Positions 13,600 to 26,400 of a stretch of 64,000 nt of DNA are shown here, in pieces. Position numbers and translations under genes: made by a program. How positions within the stretch are numbered: position 1 is the stretch's first letter; every line of letters begins with the position of its first letter. The notes under the pieces are model-generated. The model saw only the letters and a list, made by a program, of their open reading frames with translations. It was not told the DNA's origin and ran no database searches. This DNA is from Anas platyrhynchos (Eukaryota > Chordata > Aves > Anseriformes > Anatidae), in NCBI RefSeq assembly GCF_047663525.1, contig NC_092590.1, positions 51,366,501 through 51,430,500 on the forward strand, read 5' to 3'.

Positions 13600-16500
13600 G
13601 CTCAACAATATATCTTTTATGGAAGAGCAGTTTATAGCAAACAGGCTGGGTCTTTTGAAGACAGCCCTGAACATTTGCTGCAAGCATTCCTATCACTCTT
13701 TCCTAATGTAGTCCTCTCCTAGCCCAGGGGCTGGGGTCTCTCTCTTCATCTCCAGCAATTCAGGCAAGTTATCCTCAATAGTTCATTATAGACTCCTAAG
13801 GCCATTTGAATGTTACTTACTCATAAGGGAAGAGCTGAGAAATTATCTTGGCTAAAATAAGAAAAGAATATTCTGAGAAAATACAGGCCCTCGTACACCT
13901 TATATGGCTTGGTGGTGGTTGTTTGTCTCCCATTTGTAGGGAGATAGCTCTAAATACTTCTATGAAGTGAAAGTCTTTTGGGGTTAATTCAATACAGCTA
14001 TGAAAGCCTATTCAGGGAGGCTGATTCTTGAACTGAGTCCCTAGAGACTTTACTTCATGGGTCTTTGTTCCAGGACAAGCTTCCTGTGCAATATTAGTAA
14101 ATAATGAAGAGAATGCCTTGAAGAAGTGCAATACTTAAGCAGGCATTAAGTGATGATTGAGACTTGCCTCCACAAAGTTTAATTCTCTGGAGCTTAAACA
14201 AGAAAAGCCAAGTACACACCTTTTTCATTGTAGAGAAGAAGGAAGATATTAATGGGCCTACCTGGACTTGTGAGAGACATCAGTGCATGTCAGCACACAC
14301 TGACCTGCTTCAAGCAGTCTCCAGAAAGTTTTGAATATTTTGTTGAAAAAAAGTGCAGTACAAACCAAAACTCTCTTGGTGCTTAAGTTCAGGTGCAGAT
14401 GGAATGATTTTTCATATTTTTTAAGAAATTAAAGTCACAGAAAAAACAGCATGCACTGGCCTCTTCTCAGGCTTTGTGCGTGTGCCCAGCAAGGGAGTGG
14501 ATTCAGTGACGTGCCTCCTGACCTTGACTTCTCTGAAGACGGAGAAGATGGTGGTTTCACATGCTCAGCTGTTTGATTTCCTTTCCACTAGCCATAATTA
14601 ACATTTGTTCAAGCACCATTAGGAAGAAAATAAATATTTCAAAGCAGCTAATTACAGCATCCAAAACATCCTCCAAGCTATTCTTTTAATGAGGATGTGC
14701 TTTGTTCCTGCAATAGTGTAATATTAATTTCATCAAGCAATTAAACAAACCAAAAACAGATACAATGCAGAAAGGCGTATTTTTTTCTCCGGTTTACAAG
14801 AATGCTCACTTGCATTTCAATGAGTTACTTGTGTAAAGTCGATCATCATAAGCTGTGTAAACCTCACATAAATTGAGATCCAAGCTTGGAGAACTTGCTT
14901 TGATCAAATTTGTAAAGATTTCAGTAGAAATTTTGTCTGGGTATAAACTTGGGCTTAATGCAAATATGCTCTTTTGCTGAAGTGCATTAATCTGTACTTT
15001 TAACTAATGATTATTTACGTTTACTTTACATATATGAGGAAATGCAAAAAGTAAAAGTAAAAAGGCATAATCTAAAATGAAAAGCGGTTCAGACCGGGTT
15101 GAAAGTTCTGGAAGAAGCCAGCCTGCTGGGGTTCAACTAATGTAACTCAAGGCACAAAGAGGATGACATGTTTAATGGTTGCTGCTTTTGCTCAACAGCA
15201 GCAATCAGTTGAAAATAAAATTCATGTTGCAGGTGAAAGATGATGGAACAATACAAATCAGAGCACACAGAGAAGTATTAGATGGTTATTTTCTGGTAAA
15301 TGGTTAACCAGAATTCATCTACCTGGAAGTTTTTCTCATTATCTTCAAAATCTGTTTTAATGTGTTCAAGCAAGTGGATTCAGCAAAATATTTCAGTCTG
15401 CAATATTGAAATAGATATCACATAAATTCAATTTCTGCGCTAATCTGAACTCCTTCAACTGAAAATAATGTTTAATTCAAGAGGTATCATTTTTTTCACT
15501 ATACATGAAACATTCTGTGCACCACTCAACAGGGGAAGAATTTTTACAGGTATTTAACTTTCAAATTTATAAAATACTGTCATTTATTTTGCCACACAAC
15601 CTATTAAATATTTAAGAAGAAGGTATTAATTAACAAAATTTACAACATATTAAATCCTTCTATAGGCCAAGGCTTGGGACACTAATTTGTATTTGAATCA
15701 AGATAGATTAGGGAGATATTTTTCAGCACTGGTGTCTTCCAATTTATGATAATGTCTTCTAAATAAATATATTCTGTTTTTATTAACAGAAAACAGAACC
15801 AAATGCAGGTCCTTGTTTTGGATTGTTTTAAAACAACTCATTTAATTAGGTGGATACAAATACAGTAATAAATACAAAATATGTACGTCTTTAATGTTTG
15901 TACTGTTATATCTGGTGACTGGCTTTCCACTGGCACAAGGATTAACTCTGTACCCAGCCATATTAAGGAAAGCTTTGCTATTAAATCTGATAGAGAAGAT
16001 CCTTCTATTACTGAGAGAATTTTATAGCATCCTTGCGTGCTGGCTGGCAAAGCTTGTGAACTTTTGATGGCCTGTCAAAGCGTGCCTGGTGGCAGAGCAA
16101 AATTTGTAGCACATATGACTGATAAGAGCAAAGGCAAAGAGCAAGCACAAATCTATTGTTATAAATCAAAGTTGTCTTTTGTTTTGCAGTAGCATCCACT
16201 GCTCTTATCAGGCAGGTTTTTATTTGTTTGTTTGTTTGTTTTCCACTACCCACCATTCACTCCAGATCAAAACCCACCAAGATGGTCAAAAAGCACTTCA
16301 TGCTGCTTTGGGAAGATAACAGTCCCTAATAATACACCAATGTCTCATTGCTGGACCATTGTGTAGTATTTCCTTTGCAAGTCCAGCCAAGCAAATAATA
16401 TGAGAGAGTGGAAAAACAAAAACAAAAACTGGGAAACAGATTGTAAAGCTGGACTGTGACTTGTGAGATGCTGCCCCAAAATGCACATTTGGAGAAAGCC

Positions 16501-16900
16501 AGCCCCTGCTGCTTGGCTGGCTATGAGGGGCCACAGGTCTGCTAAGCCCTGTACTAAGATTTAATGCCCAAATGCCACCATATTCCTGAGTTCTGCTTCA
16601 TGGTGTAGCACTGTGTGTGTGTTTGTTCTCTCCTTTGTCCCAGGGGCCATTCAGCCTCAAGTTATGAAGCTGGTTTCCATGCTGACAACCTGTTTTGAGT
16701 TGCACCCAGCTTCCTCAACCAAAATACTGGAGATGAAAAGCACCAGCACTGCTCTCTTTTCAGCATATTCTCTTTTCCCATTTGTGTGATTCGCAGTTCT
16801 GCTATGAAACATGTATATACATGGGGAAGAAGAGGTGGCCACAGCTCACACCTGTGCTTCACCAAGTGGCTTCTTCACAAACTGGGTTCGTCCTTATCTT
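13600..16900. other. intergenic DNA upstream of NMU promoter
   Basis: No gene recognised. The sequence is AT-rich and mostly free of repeats. The part near 14570-14760, with homeodomain-type ATTAAC and CTAATTACAG cores, looks like the kind of sequence that is conserved as enhancer in vertebrates, but conservation cannot be judged from one genome. Confidence 0.5.
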
Positions 16901-17039
16901 GATCAGAAGGTGCCCGCACCTTTCTGGCCACCAGGTGGGATGTCCCAGTGTTAAATTGTGCCCCTTCTCCCCAGCACACTGGGGTTGGGCTGTCCCCAAA
17001 AGGTCACCTTTGCCACCCCAAGCCATCACCCTCAACTTC

Positions 17040-17413
17040 CAAGCACGGTGAGGGGGCAGCGGCCATTTTGTGCTCCATCACGAGGCTGCCACCACAGCTG
17101 GGGGGCTTTTTTAAGGCATAGATGTTTCTCTAAGAGGGGGGTCATGAAGAAAGGCCCTAGAGGCTGCCCAGCCCTGTGTCTGGAAGCCAAGCAGGGCCAT
17201 GCACCCGTAGCAGCAGGTTTGAGAACAGATCTGCCCCCGAGGTGGGAGCGGGGCTGAGTCACCGGCGGAGATGAGGGGGGTCTGGGCCTGGGTGGGTGGG
17301 TGGCGGGGAGACGGGCAGGGGTGGGCAGGGCGGGTGACGTGTCCTCCGTGAGTCAAGCTGATGCTGGTCCACGTGTCAGGGAGACTTAAAAAGTTTGGGA
17401 AGGGAGCGAGGGC
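17040..17413 (+). promoter_or_regulatory. NMU: NMU promoter region (GC-rich)
   Basis: GC-rich, CpG-containing sequence directly upstream of the NMU start codon. Visible motifs are a YY1-type GGCCATTTTG near 17061, a G-quadruplex motif of four GGG runs at about 17282-17304, a CRE half-site TGACGT (17335-17340), an AP-1 site TGAGTCA (17349-17355) and a canonical E-box CACGTG (17370-17375). The TTAAAAA at 17386-17392 is too close to the ATG to act as a TATA box for this start. The transcription start itself is not determined; assignment as promoter is inferred from position and composition. Confidence 0.6.
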
Positions 17414-20400
17414 ATGGCCAGCCGGTGGGGAGGCAGAGCAGGGGGCACCACGGTCATGGGACAGCTCTGCCACCAGCAGCCCCCCACGGCCACCCCGCCA
17501 CGCAGCCTGGGGAGCAGCGGGGGGCTGCCAGGGTCCCCGCTGCTCCTGCTCCTCCTCCTCCTCCTCGCCTCCTCCATGTGTGCTTGCAAAGGTGAGGAGC
17601 ATCCCCCCGCAACCCCTTCCTGCACGGCCACTGCTGCAAATTGGGGGGCTGGAAGGGTGACCCCATCATTGCAAGGGGGCTGAGAAATCCCAGCCCAACA
17701 AAATCCCTGCAGTGCTCTGCCTGGCTGCGGAGCCGGGGTGGGATCGGATGCTGCCGTGAGAGATGCGGAGATGCTCGGGAGACAGCAGGCTGGGAGGGTA
17801 AGGGGGTTAGGGCTGGGAATGGGGGGCTCATCTCAGCACATTTTGGGGTGGGGAGGTGGGGGGCTCCTTCCCCTACCCTGGCAGGATTGCCCCGTCCTGC
17901 CCAAACCGCGCTCCGGCAGCTGGGGGAAGTGGCTTTTGTTCCAAGTGGAGTCACTAAAGGGTTAAGCGGGGAAGGACAGAGTTGGCAGGCTGCTTTAGAC
18001 ACAGCCTGATTACCTTTGATTTAATTGGGAATGCTGAGTTACACCTGAAAGTTGCTATTTTTGTAGGAGGGAGTGCTTTGCGAAGACAACCAAAGGCACC
18101 GTATTTCCAATTGTATTTTCCCACTCCAGCTGCATTAAATCCTTGCACCCTGTGAAGCAGCACAGCACAGCAAGCTGCTGTGCAATGAGCAGTTCTGCTT
18201 TGCGTGTATTATGAGCGAGCGAGTTACTTTCATCGGGAGCTTTTGTTCTCATTTTTTGATATTTTCCTTAATATCAAGAAGCAAAGAAATCTAAGTAGAG
18301 CATACTGCATGCTGTGTTCAAAATATATTCTGGAGATGTGGAAGAGGGGAGGGAAGGAAAATGAAAGCAAAGAATGGCAGTGGCACACGGTATTTTAGCA
18401 TCACTTGTATAGAAATGATGAGAATGAGCTTGGGTATGGAGAGCAGTGGTGGGGAGAGACGATTTAAGAGGTGGATCCCAGGTTGAAAAGTGACTGAAAC
18501 TGCGCACCCAGCACTCTGCTGCCTTGCAAGAAGTTTGGTTTTTTGAAGCTGGCAATATTGAAGTGAACAGATATGTCAAGTGTTAATTTTGTAGAAGGGC
18601 TTCCTCCTCTATGTTCCTTTTGAATAGGACTGCTTTCCTGGAGAGCACTCTTCCCCCCATCATGGATATTTTGTGTGTCTTACTAGATAATATCGTATTT
18701 CCTTGTGTGTGCCAGTGTGTGTGTGTGTAAATCAATGAATTCCCTCCAGGCTGAAGCAATATTCTGCATGGGGCGATGTGGGGATGCTGCTTGGCACTGG
18801 AGGGGACATGGAGCTTGCTGTGAGCGTGAAACACGGGTGACAGCACACAAAATAAGACTTTTGTGAATAAGTGCAGAAGGGTTCAAGAAACTTAAGAGCT
18901 GGTGAAATAATTGCATCTCCTCTGTTCAAAAGTTTATGCTCCGGGCAAAAAAAAAGCTCCACAAGTGACATATTTAGGCTTCCTCACCTGCTGCTCCAGG
19001 CCTTACGGGCTGCTGGGTTTCTTTTGCTCCCCCTGGAAAGCCTTGGGAGCTAGGCAGGAGCTGTGAGGGGCAGGCAAAGATTTAACAGTGTGGTGACTCG
19101 AAGGGTTGCCCTGTTCCACTCCTGGCAATCCAGACACCAGCTCCAGGGAATACTCCACCATGATCATACTAACTTAGGAATAGAAAACAAAACCAAATTT
19201 TTCAAAAAAGGGAGTTGTAGCACCTTTATTTTTTATTTTTATTTTTTTTTAGTTTTTCCTTGAACTAAAACAAACATCAAAGAAGCAATTTTTTATTTTT
19301 TTTTTTTATTTTTTTTTTTTCCCACTGGACAGCAGTTTACTTTTCATGTAAATCTTTCAGAGATTTCAAAAATATCCCACTCCTCCACAGGATGAAATCA
19401 AGACACCCTCTATAATTCTTTTTCTGGGGAGAACAAGCATCCATAACAATTAACCATCTTAAGTCTGTGCCAGTACCAAAATGTGGTTTTGGAATTTACC
19501 CTTTTATGCCTGGAAGTTGCTCCTGTTGTTATTTGTGGTACTTGTAAAACAAGCGGGCACGATGAGCTTTCACATCCTGCTCACCTGGCCATTCTAGCTA
19601 TGTCTAGCTTCAGCATTTTTGTGTTTAATTTGGTGCAATTCTTTGGAAAAAAATAATAAAAAGCAATCACAGTTAATAATAGACTGTCTGGGAGGTTATA
19701 AAAACTGTTCATCTGAGGTGTGGTAGAACAGTGTATAGAGCTGTCAGGCACGGATCCTGGGCAGTAACTTTAGGAGAAACTGGATGACTGCTTGGGGTTT
19801 CCTCTCCAGCACCAGCTCCCTCCTGAGTGAGATGGAGACTCTGGTAACACAATATGATTAGGATTATGCCGCCAGATAAAATTACAATAAAATAATAACT
19901 AGATAAAATAATAACTTCCCGCACTGGCACTGCAGGTGAGCTGAGCCCTCAGGACACTCGAGGCTGTAGATGCCGCAATGTGTTTTCCCAAGCAGGTCCT
20001 AGCATTCAACAGCAGCCAGACAATTTTTTTTCCTGCTGCTAAACACTGAGAACAAACTAATGCCAGCCTGACTTGTGATGAAAACTGAGTGGCTTCCACA
20101 CTGCTTATTGCTCAGAGACGTGAGTGTCCATATTTTGGCTTTGCAGGTTCTGGGGACCCTGTCACCCTCAGAGTTTTTATTTATAGCGCTGACATGGGAT
20201 AGTTACAAGATGACCCCTACTGTACAGTATTGCTAAGCAGTGTTTGTGCTTCCAGGTGCACCGATGCCATCCCAAGCACTCGATGCAGATCAGGATTTGC
20301 AGCTGTGGAAGGAGGTGAGCATCGTGGGCAAGCTGGTTCAGCCATGCCTGGGAAAAACCCTTGCCTGTGGGGAGAGATCTGGGAATGTCTGTGGCAATTT

Positions 20401-23400
20401 ATTGCTACTAGAACAGGGATACAAGATTAAAAAAAAAATCTGTTCTAGTCCTTGCTATGGTCACACCTCACTCTCCACTGTTTCTTTAGCATGGAGTTAA
20501 GGTCCTTCTTCTTCCAGTCTTACTTCTGTATAGACCCTGTCCCTGGAAGCAATACTGTGTCTTGCTTGGTATCTTTATAGTCTGTGCATGACAGGCAGTA
20601 GTTGTTTCAACTCATCCAATCCACCTCTTGCTTCTTCTGTCTGCACACAGTGCTGGGACAATGCATTTAATCACATCCTAGCATGTTAATTTACTAGATG
20701 GAGGATAATATCCTGTTGCAGTTTGCCCCTTTAACATTTTATACCAATTGCAACTATAACTTCCATTCCCATCTTTGAACTTTGCATTTTTTTGATTCTA
20801 GGATGTTACTTGTGTGTCAACACGGGCTTTTTTGTGCCCTTTTGGAACAGACAGGACAGCAGGGCATAACACAGAGAGGGTTCAGCCTGCGAGCTGCATG
20901 CCCTGGCATTGCTGTAATCTTCAAGCGTGCTGCTGACATTAATTTTGTACCTTCTGATAACATTAGAAAGCAAGTGACTCACCATGGGTGCAGATGCACG
21001 GAGCAAATTTCTTCAAATTGAGGCCATTACAGAATACACTGCCTTTTTGTCAGCTCATTTCAGAAGTACTGACTCAAACACTGACTTCTTCCTAGACTGG
21101 CACTCAAACAAGCCCTGGTGGTACTTTTGTCCTGGGATAAAGTGATCTCTTGGGAAGCAAGATCCTAATAGCTAGAAGGACTTTATGAGAATGAGTTGTT
21201 TAAATTTCAGATTAAATATATACTTTTTTTATATATTTCTACATTTATTGCTAGGATTTGCTATTTATGATATCGGATTAACCCCTATGCTTACTGGAGG
21301 CAAAGGCAAGGTTCCTATTGATTTCAGTGAACAAAGAAGTATACATGAAATACTAAATTCAGTGCAAAATTATGTAACACAAACAGTATAAAACTCAATT
21401 CTATAACAGGAATAATACAGGACTGGAGAGGGTCTAAGAACTAAAAAAAAGAGAATTAGATGTGTAGGTATATACCTGAAATCAGCCCGGCTACAAAACC
21501 ATACTGGAGTTTCTTAGAGTGTTCTTCGCTGCTTGTTACTTTATTAGCTGATCACTCAGGAGAAGCACTGCCTCAAAATTAAACAAGTATTTTCCAGGAA
21601 TGGTTCTGAGTTTAGAAATATAGGAGCTTTCTAACATCCTTTCATTTCTTTACGTTATTTAACAAACCCCAAATAACTGGCAGGCTCCCACCCTCAGGCC
21701 ACACTTCTGAGGAAGGAGAGAAAATTACTGAAAAGAAGCTTCAAGGACCATACGAATTATTAAATTAAAAAAAAAAAAAAGATAAAACACTTTATTTATT
21801 TATTTATTTTAATTCTTTCTTTCAATTTTGGAAAGGAGGAATCAACAGAAACTGCATTTTCTCTGGTCCTTTCTTTTTCCATGCAGGTTTTAGCTGAGAG
21901 ATGGATTTCTTTGGACTGTGTTGAACACAAAGTAGTCTTTGGTTTGTCCTGCCATTGAATTACAGTTGACACCTCAAACCGAAAACCAAGCAGATAAGCC
22001 AACAAATAAACAACCACAAGAAACAGGACATTTTAAAAATAGTTTCAAAATGACTTAAGCTTGGTTTAGGTCATTCACTGCTAATTTCTATCTCTACATT
22101 TTCTTACCCTGAAAGTGGTGAAGCTGAACAAATATACGCGGAGACAATCATCTGCAAGATGAAGGGGAAAGAGAGCAGGGAGGTTGTGTTACCAACAAAA
22201 ACTATTTGAGGGGGAATCTTGTGAGCTATTAGCTTTCCCACTATCTCTGCTAATGCTTTCTCATAGGTTGTCTCTAGAGAAATGAATCATCCCTTGTCTT
22301 GGAGTACTCAGATATGCATTATTTGTTTATTGCTTTTTTTCAGTTAATGTTTTCTTCACTAAAGACTGCTGTTTAGGGCTTTGTACCTATAATAAAATCA
22401 AAAGACCCATTGTATTGCCCACTCTTTATTTTAAAACCAAGCATTTTGATGCAGTTTGTGAACATAATAATGATTGGCAAAGCTTTTTGGCACCTAGAAT
22501 AACAGCATCAAGTATTCAGTGGAAAAAAACCTGGCGCATATCAATGCAGCTTGCAGTTGATACAATTTAATAGTTAAGCCTCTTTTTTTCATTATTATTA
22601 AACTGTGCAACTTCTGTTGGAGCACTGGAGATTTTTTCTTTTCCTTACAGAATACTTTGAGCTCTCAGCACTTGTAAAATTACTTCCATGGATTCAAATG
22701 TTCTTTGTTCCACTTCTCCTTACCTGATCAATACTTCCATCAAAAATGGTTCAGTACTGTAAGACTCTTTCATCTTGGAAGAGAGACAATAGAAATAAGA
22801 CATGATTGTCCATACAATGTCATGAACAGTCAGGAGAGGATGGGTAAGAATCACTTATTTGTTACTTCTTCCAAGACAAGATCATGATAGCACTGAATGA
22901 AGATAGCTTTGGAAGGACTGATCGAGACAAACAAAAATGTTATTTCATGTGGTGTTCAGGAAACCCTTACCACAGGTTGTTGTGGGTGCTAAAAGCTTAC
23001 AGCATGTCACACAGACTATTCAAATTCACTGAACAGAAATCCTCTGAGCTTCAGGAGAAATGGTCTACTTCCAACTCAAAGTATTTGCACTACAGTTTTG
23101 CTGGTGGTTGGACAGCATGGGCCTTATTAAACCATGGTTTTCTTCTTAGATTCTCTCCCAGGTACTGATTTTTTTTTTTTTAAAGAGATAAGCCACACAG
23201 CTAAACAGACAGTAGCTTCTTGGTTTGGTCTGTGGATTTATTATTATTATTATCTGTGTGTACTTGTATGTGTGTCTACACACCTCATATTCCTCTCTTT
23301 GATGATGAGTCTAAACTTAATGACAGCGGCTTCTTCAACAGTGCACTTTGAGTTTAGATCCCTTGAAATATATCACATGTATTTCTTACTAGCACTGTAA

Positions 23401-26400
23401 TTTGGGAACCATCTCCTCTAAACAAAATATTGTAAGGCCCCTCATGTGCCAAAGAAATCAGTGCAAACCTCAGATATTGTCTGCTGGATGACTCACACAA
23501 ATTGAGTAGCATGCATAAGATGTGCTGGCACATATCATAATCACTCAAGAGATGCATGGGTCATACACCTGCAGGGATGCTGGAATACAATTTGCAGAGT
23601 AGTGTTTGAGGACAGTGTATTGAATCACTTGCTTTAGTTTTGTCATTTTCTTTGCAGTTTCGTGTAATCCAAAGATAGTATAGAAGATATCTAAATATAG
23701 AAGATATCTAGTATAGAAGATATCTAAAGATAGTATAGAAGGTATCTATGTTCATAGCCCATGCCCCAGATGCTTACAATCATTATTTAAAATATGACTT
23801 AGTTAGAGACAATTAGCAGGGGTATGAATGGTATAAGAGAATAAAGGCCACATATATGTGGTTGTTGAGATCAAGCATATATAATTTTGTTTCCTTTTTT
23901 CCCCCTTGCATTCAAAATATTTCATGAATGCTCCCATAATCATTCCTTCTAGTGGAAAACCTTGACATGCCCCTGGCTACACCAAACTAGTTTTGAGAAT
24001 ATAGATATTTAACTTGTTTATATTAATCTACAGTTTTAAAAAAGGATTGTGTCAACTTTTACAGATAGACGATGCATGTTCTACCTACCTGTCCACAGAT
24101 TCTCAGCCTCAGGTGAGTCAGACAGAGGTTGCTCCACTATTTATGATGTTTATCATATGCAGTAGGATTGGTAGTTTGATACTGAGTTCCTGTTTTCTTT
24201 TCATTAGGTGTCCAGTGCACTGGAAGAACTTTGTTTTTTGGTCATGGGATTTCTCCAGAAACCGCAGGTAACACACATGAAAGGCTCCTTAGCATTTCTG
24301 AAGCCTGATGTCTCCATGTGCCAGTGCCTACAGTGAATTCTGAGGACCCAGTACCTGAAGTGCCCAGCAGTGCTGGAAGTAGTATGGCAGTTCTTACTCT
24401 GAAAAAAGGAGCATCCACTAACGCCTTCAGTTCTTCTAGTAGAGAATAACCAATGCTCTCTGCCAGGTTTCAAAAGAGTAGTTACGTTGATAAGCAAAGA
24501 CCTAGTATATCTGTCAAGGAAGAACAATATTTCAACCCAGTATTGAAGTTTAAAACATAATTTCAGCCCAGAGCAGAGGAAGCCAAGGGGAGGCCTCATG
24601 GCGGCCTGCAGCTCCCTCACGAAGGGAGCGGAGGGGCAGGCGCTGAGCTCTGCTCTCTGGGGACAGCGACAGGACCCGAGGGAATGGCATGGAGCTGGGA
24701 CAGGGGAGGGTCAGGATGGGGGTTAGGGAAAGGTTCTGCACCCAGAGGGTGGTCGGGCACTGGGACAGGCTCCCCAGGGCAACAGTCATGGCACCAAGCC
24801 TGATGGAGTTCAAGAAGCATTTGGACAACACTCTCAGACACAGGGTCTGATCTTTGGGTGGTCCTGTGTGGAACCAGGAGTTGGACTTGGTCTTTCCAAT
24901 GTGGATCCCTTACAGCTCAGGTTCTGCTATGATTCTATGAATTAAAACTGTCCTCTCTCTATATATATGCATATATATATTTAATAAATAAAAGCCTCTC
25001 TACTGATTATTATTCCCACAGGGTTTAGATGAAAAAGACAACACCAAACGGGTAAGATTTCTAAGTCTGTTTTATGATCACTTTAAAATTGTCAAGAAAA
25101 TCCTAACTCCCTTGCCTTGTTTTGTAGTAAAACCCCACTTTTAATTTTTTTGAACAGTTCTTATTTCATTATTCTAAGACTCATGACTCAGGCAACTCAG
25201 ACATCATGGTAAGTGGCATAGCACCTCCTTGTGAATACATGTGTGCCTGTCCATAGAAACAAGATGTTCCTTTCTGCAGTAATCTCTCCATCTGTGAAGC
25301 TCGGCACTTGGTGTTTCATGTTTAAAATACAGAATGTGTTTTAATAACACGGAGACGATCATCAATGATGTACAAGTGTGGAAATGGAAAACAACATTTA
25401 GGGAATCCCAACTGCATCTTAGTCTCGTAGTTTCAACATTAAAGAATAAGATCAAATTCTTGCTTCCAGAACATTACATATGCAGTGAAACAATGCTGAT
25501 TTACAGAAGTTGAGAACATGACCCTAAATATTTAAAGCTCTTAGTGCATCTTTATTAATTCTTAATTAAATGGTATGTTTCTATTTGTGCATGTCACAAA
25601 TATCAGGCAAAAGAGATCATTCAGACTTTGGAGTATATTATAAATGAGAAATATCATTTTAAAAAGAGACTAGTATTATTGTTATAAAAATATTCTAATA
25701 GCCAACAAATAAACTATGTGTGATCCACCCTTGCTTTTAAAGTGAAGACGTAATCTGCTATGTCTGTGCATCTATTTTTTTTTTTCTGCGTACCACAGGA
25801 CTTGAGAAAGTTAAACGTGTTCATGTCTTCTCATTTCTTAACAGTCATTTTTATATGTTTATGTCCATTACTGCCTTGTTGCTTAAATTTCTTCAGAAAT
25901 AAGCTGTATATTCCTTAGAAAGTGATACTGTTTTCTAGGCTTCCTGAGAATACTGCTGATGTTGCAGTCAATATTTTCACAATAGAGTTACTCTGGAAAT
26001 TTTCGTGATAATCAGGGCACAGGGAAATTAGTTATTTCTGCTGCTGCTTCTGCTTAAGAGGTTACTGCAGTGCCTTCTTCCCCATCCTGAACACCTTTGC
26101 CTCTGCCTGCCCACAGAGATTACTGCTTTCTCACTTCTGGTTTAGATATTCAGTTGGTTATCTTCTAGCCCATTTCTCAGAGACAGTAAATTATGTGAGC
26201 TAAATATTTTTTTGGCTTCATTAACCTCTCTCCACTAACTGCAAGACAGAGCCCAGCTGGCCAGGTGGGATGCTCTTTAACTCCTCCACTCATGTCAGAC
26301 TTTTACTTTAGATATTATGGTTCTGCATTGAATACCTTAGGCAGACAGTGCAAAATTGACTCCAAGTAGGCAAGAAATTTTTCCTATTAAAAATGTTATC

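Noticed and set aside
1-17000. EXOC1L or EXOC1 exons on the minus strand
   Set aside because: Expected upstream by human synteny, but no matching coding sequence was seen; the genes probably lie beyond the window.
17386-17392. TTAAAAA as a TATA box for NMU
   Set aside because: It lies only 22 bases before the first ATG, so a start 30 bases downstream would fall inside the coding region.
17111-18009. Minus- and plus-strand frames of 120-180 codons around NMU exon 1
   Set aside because: High GC removes stop codons by chance; the frames overlap each other and the NMU exon, and have low-complexity proline, glycine or arginine content.
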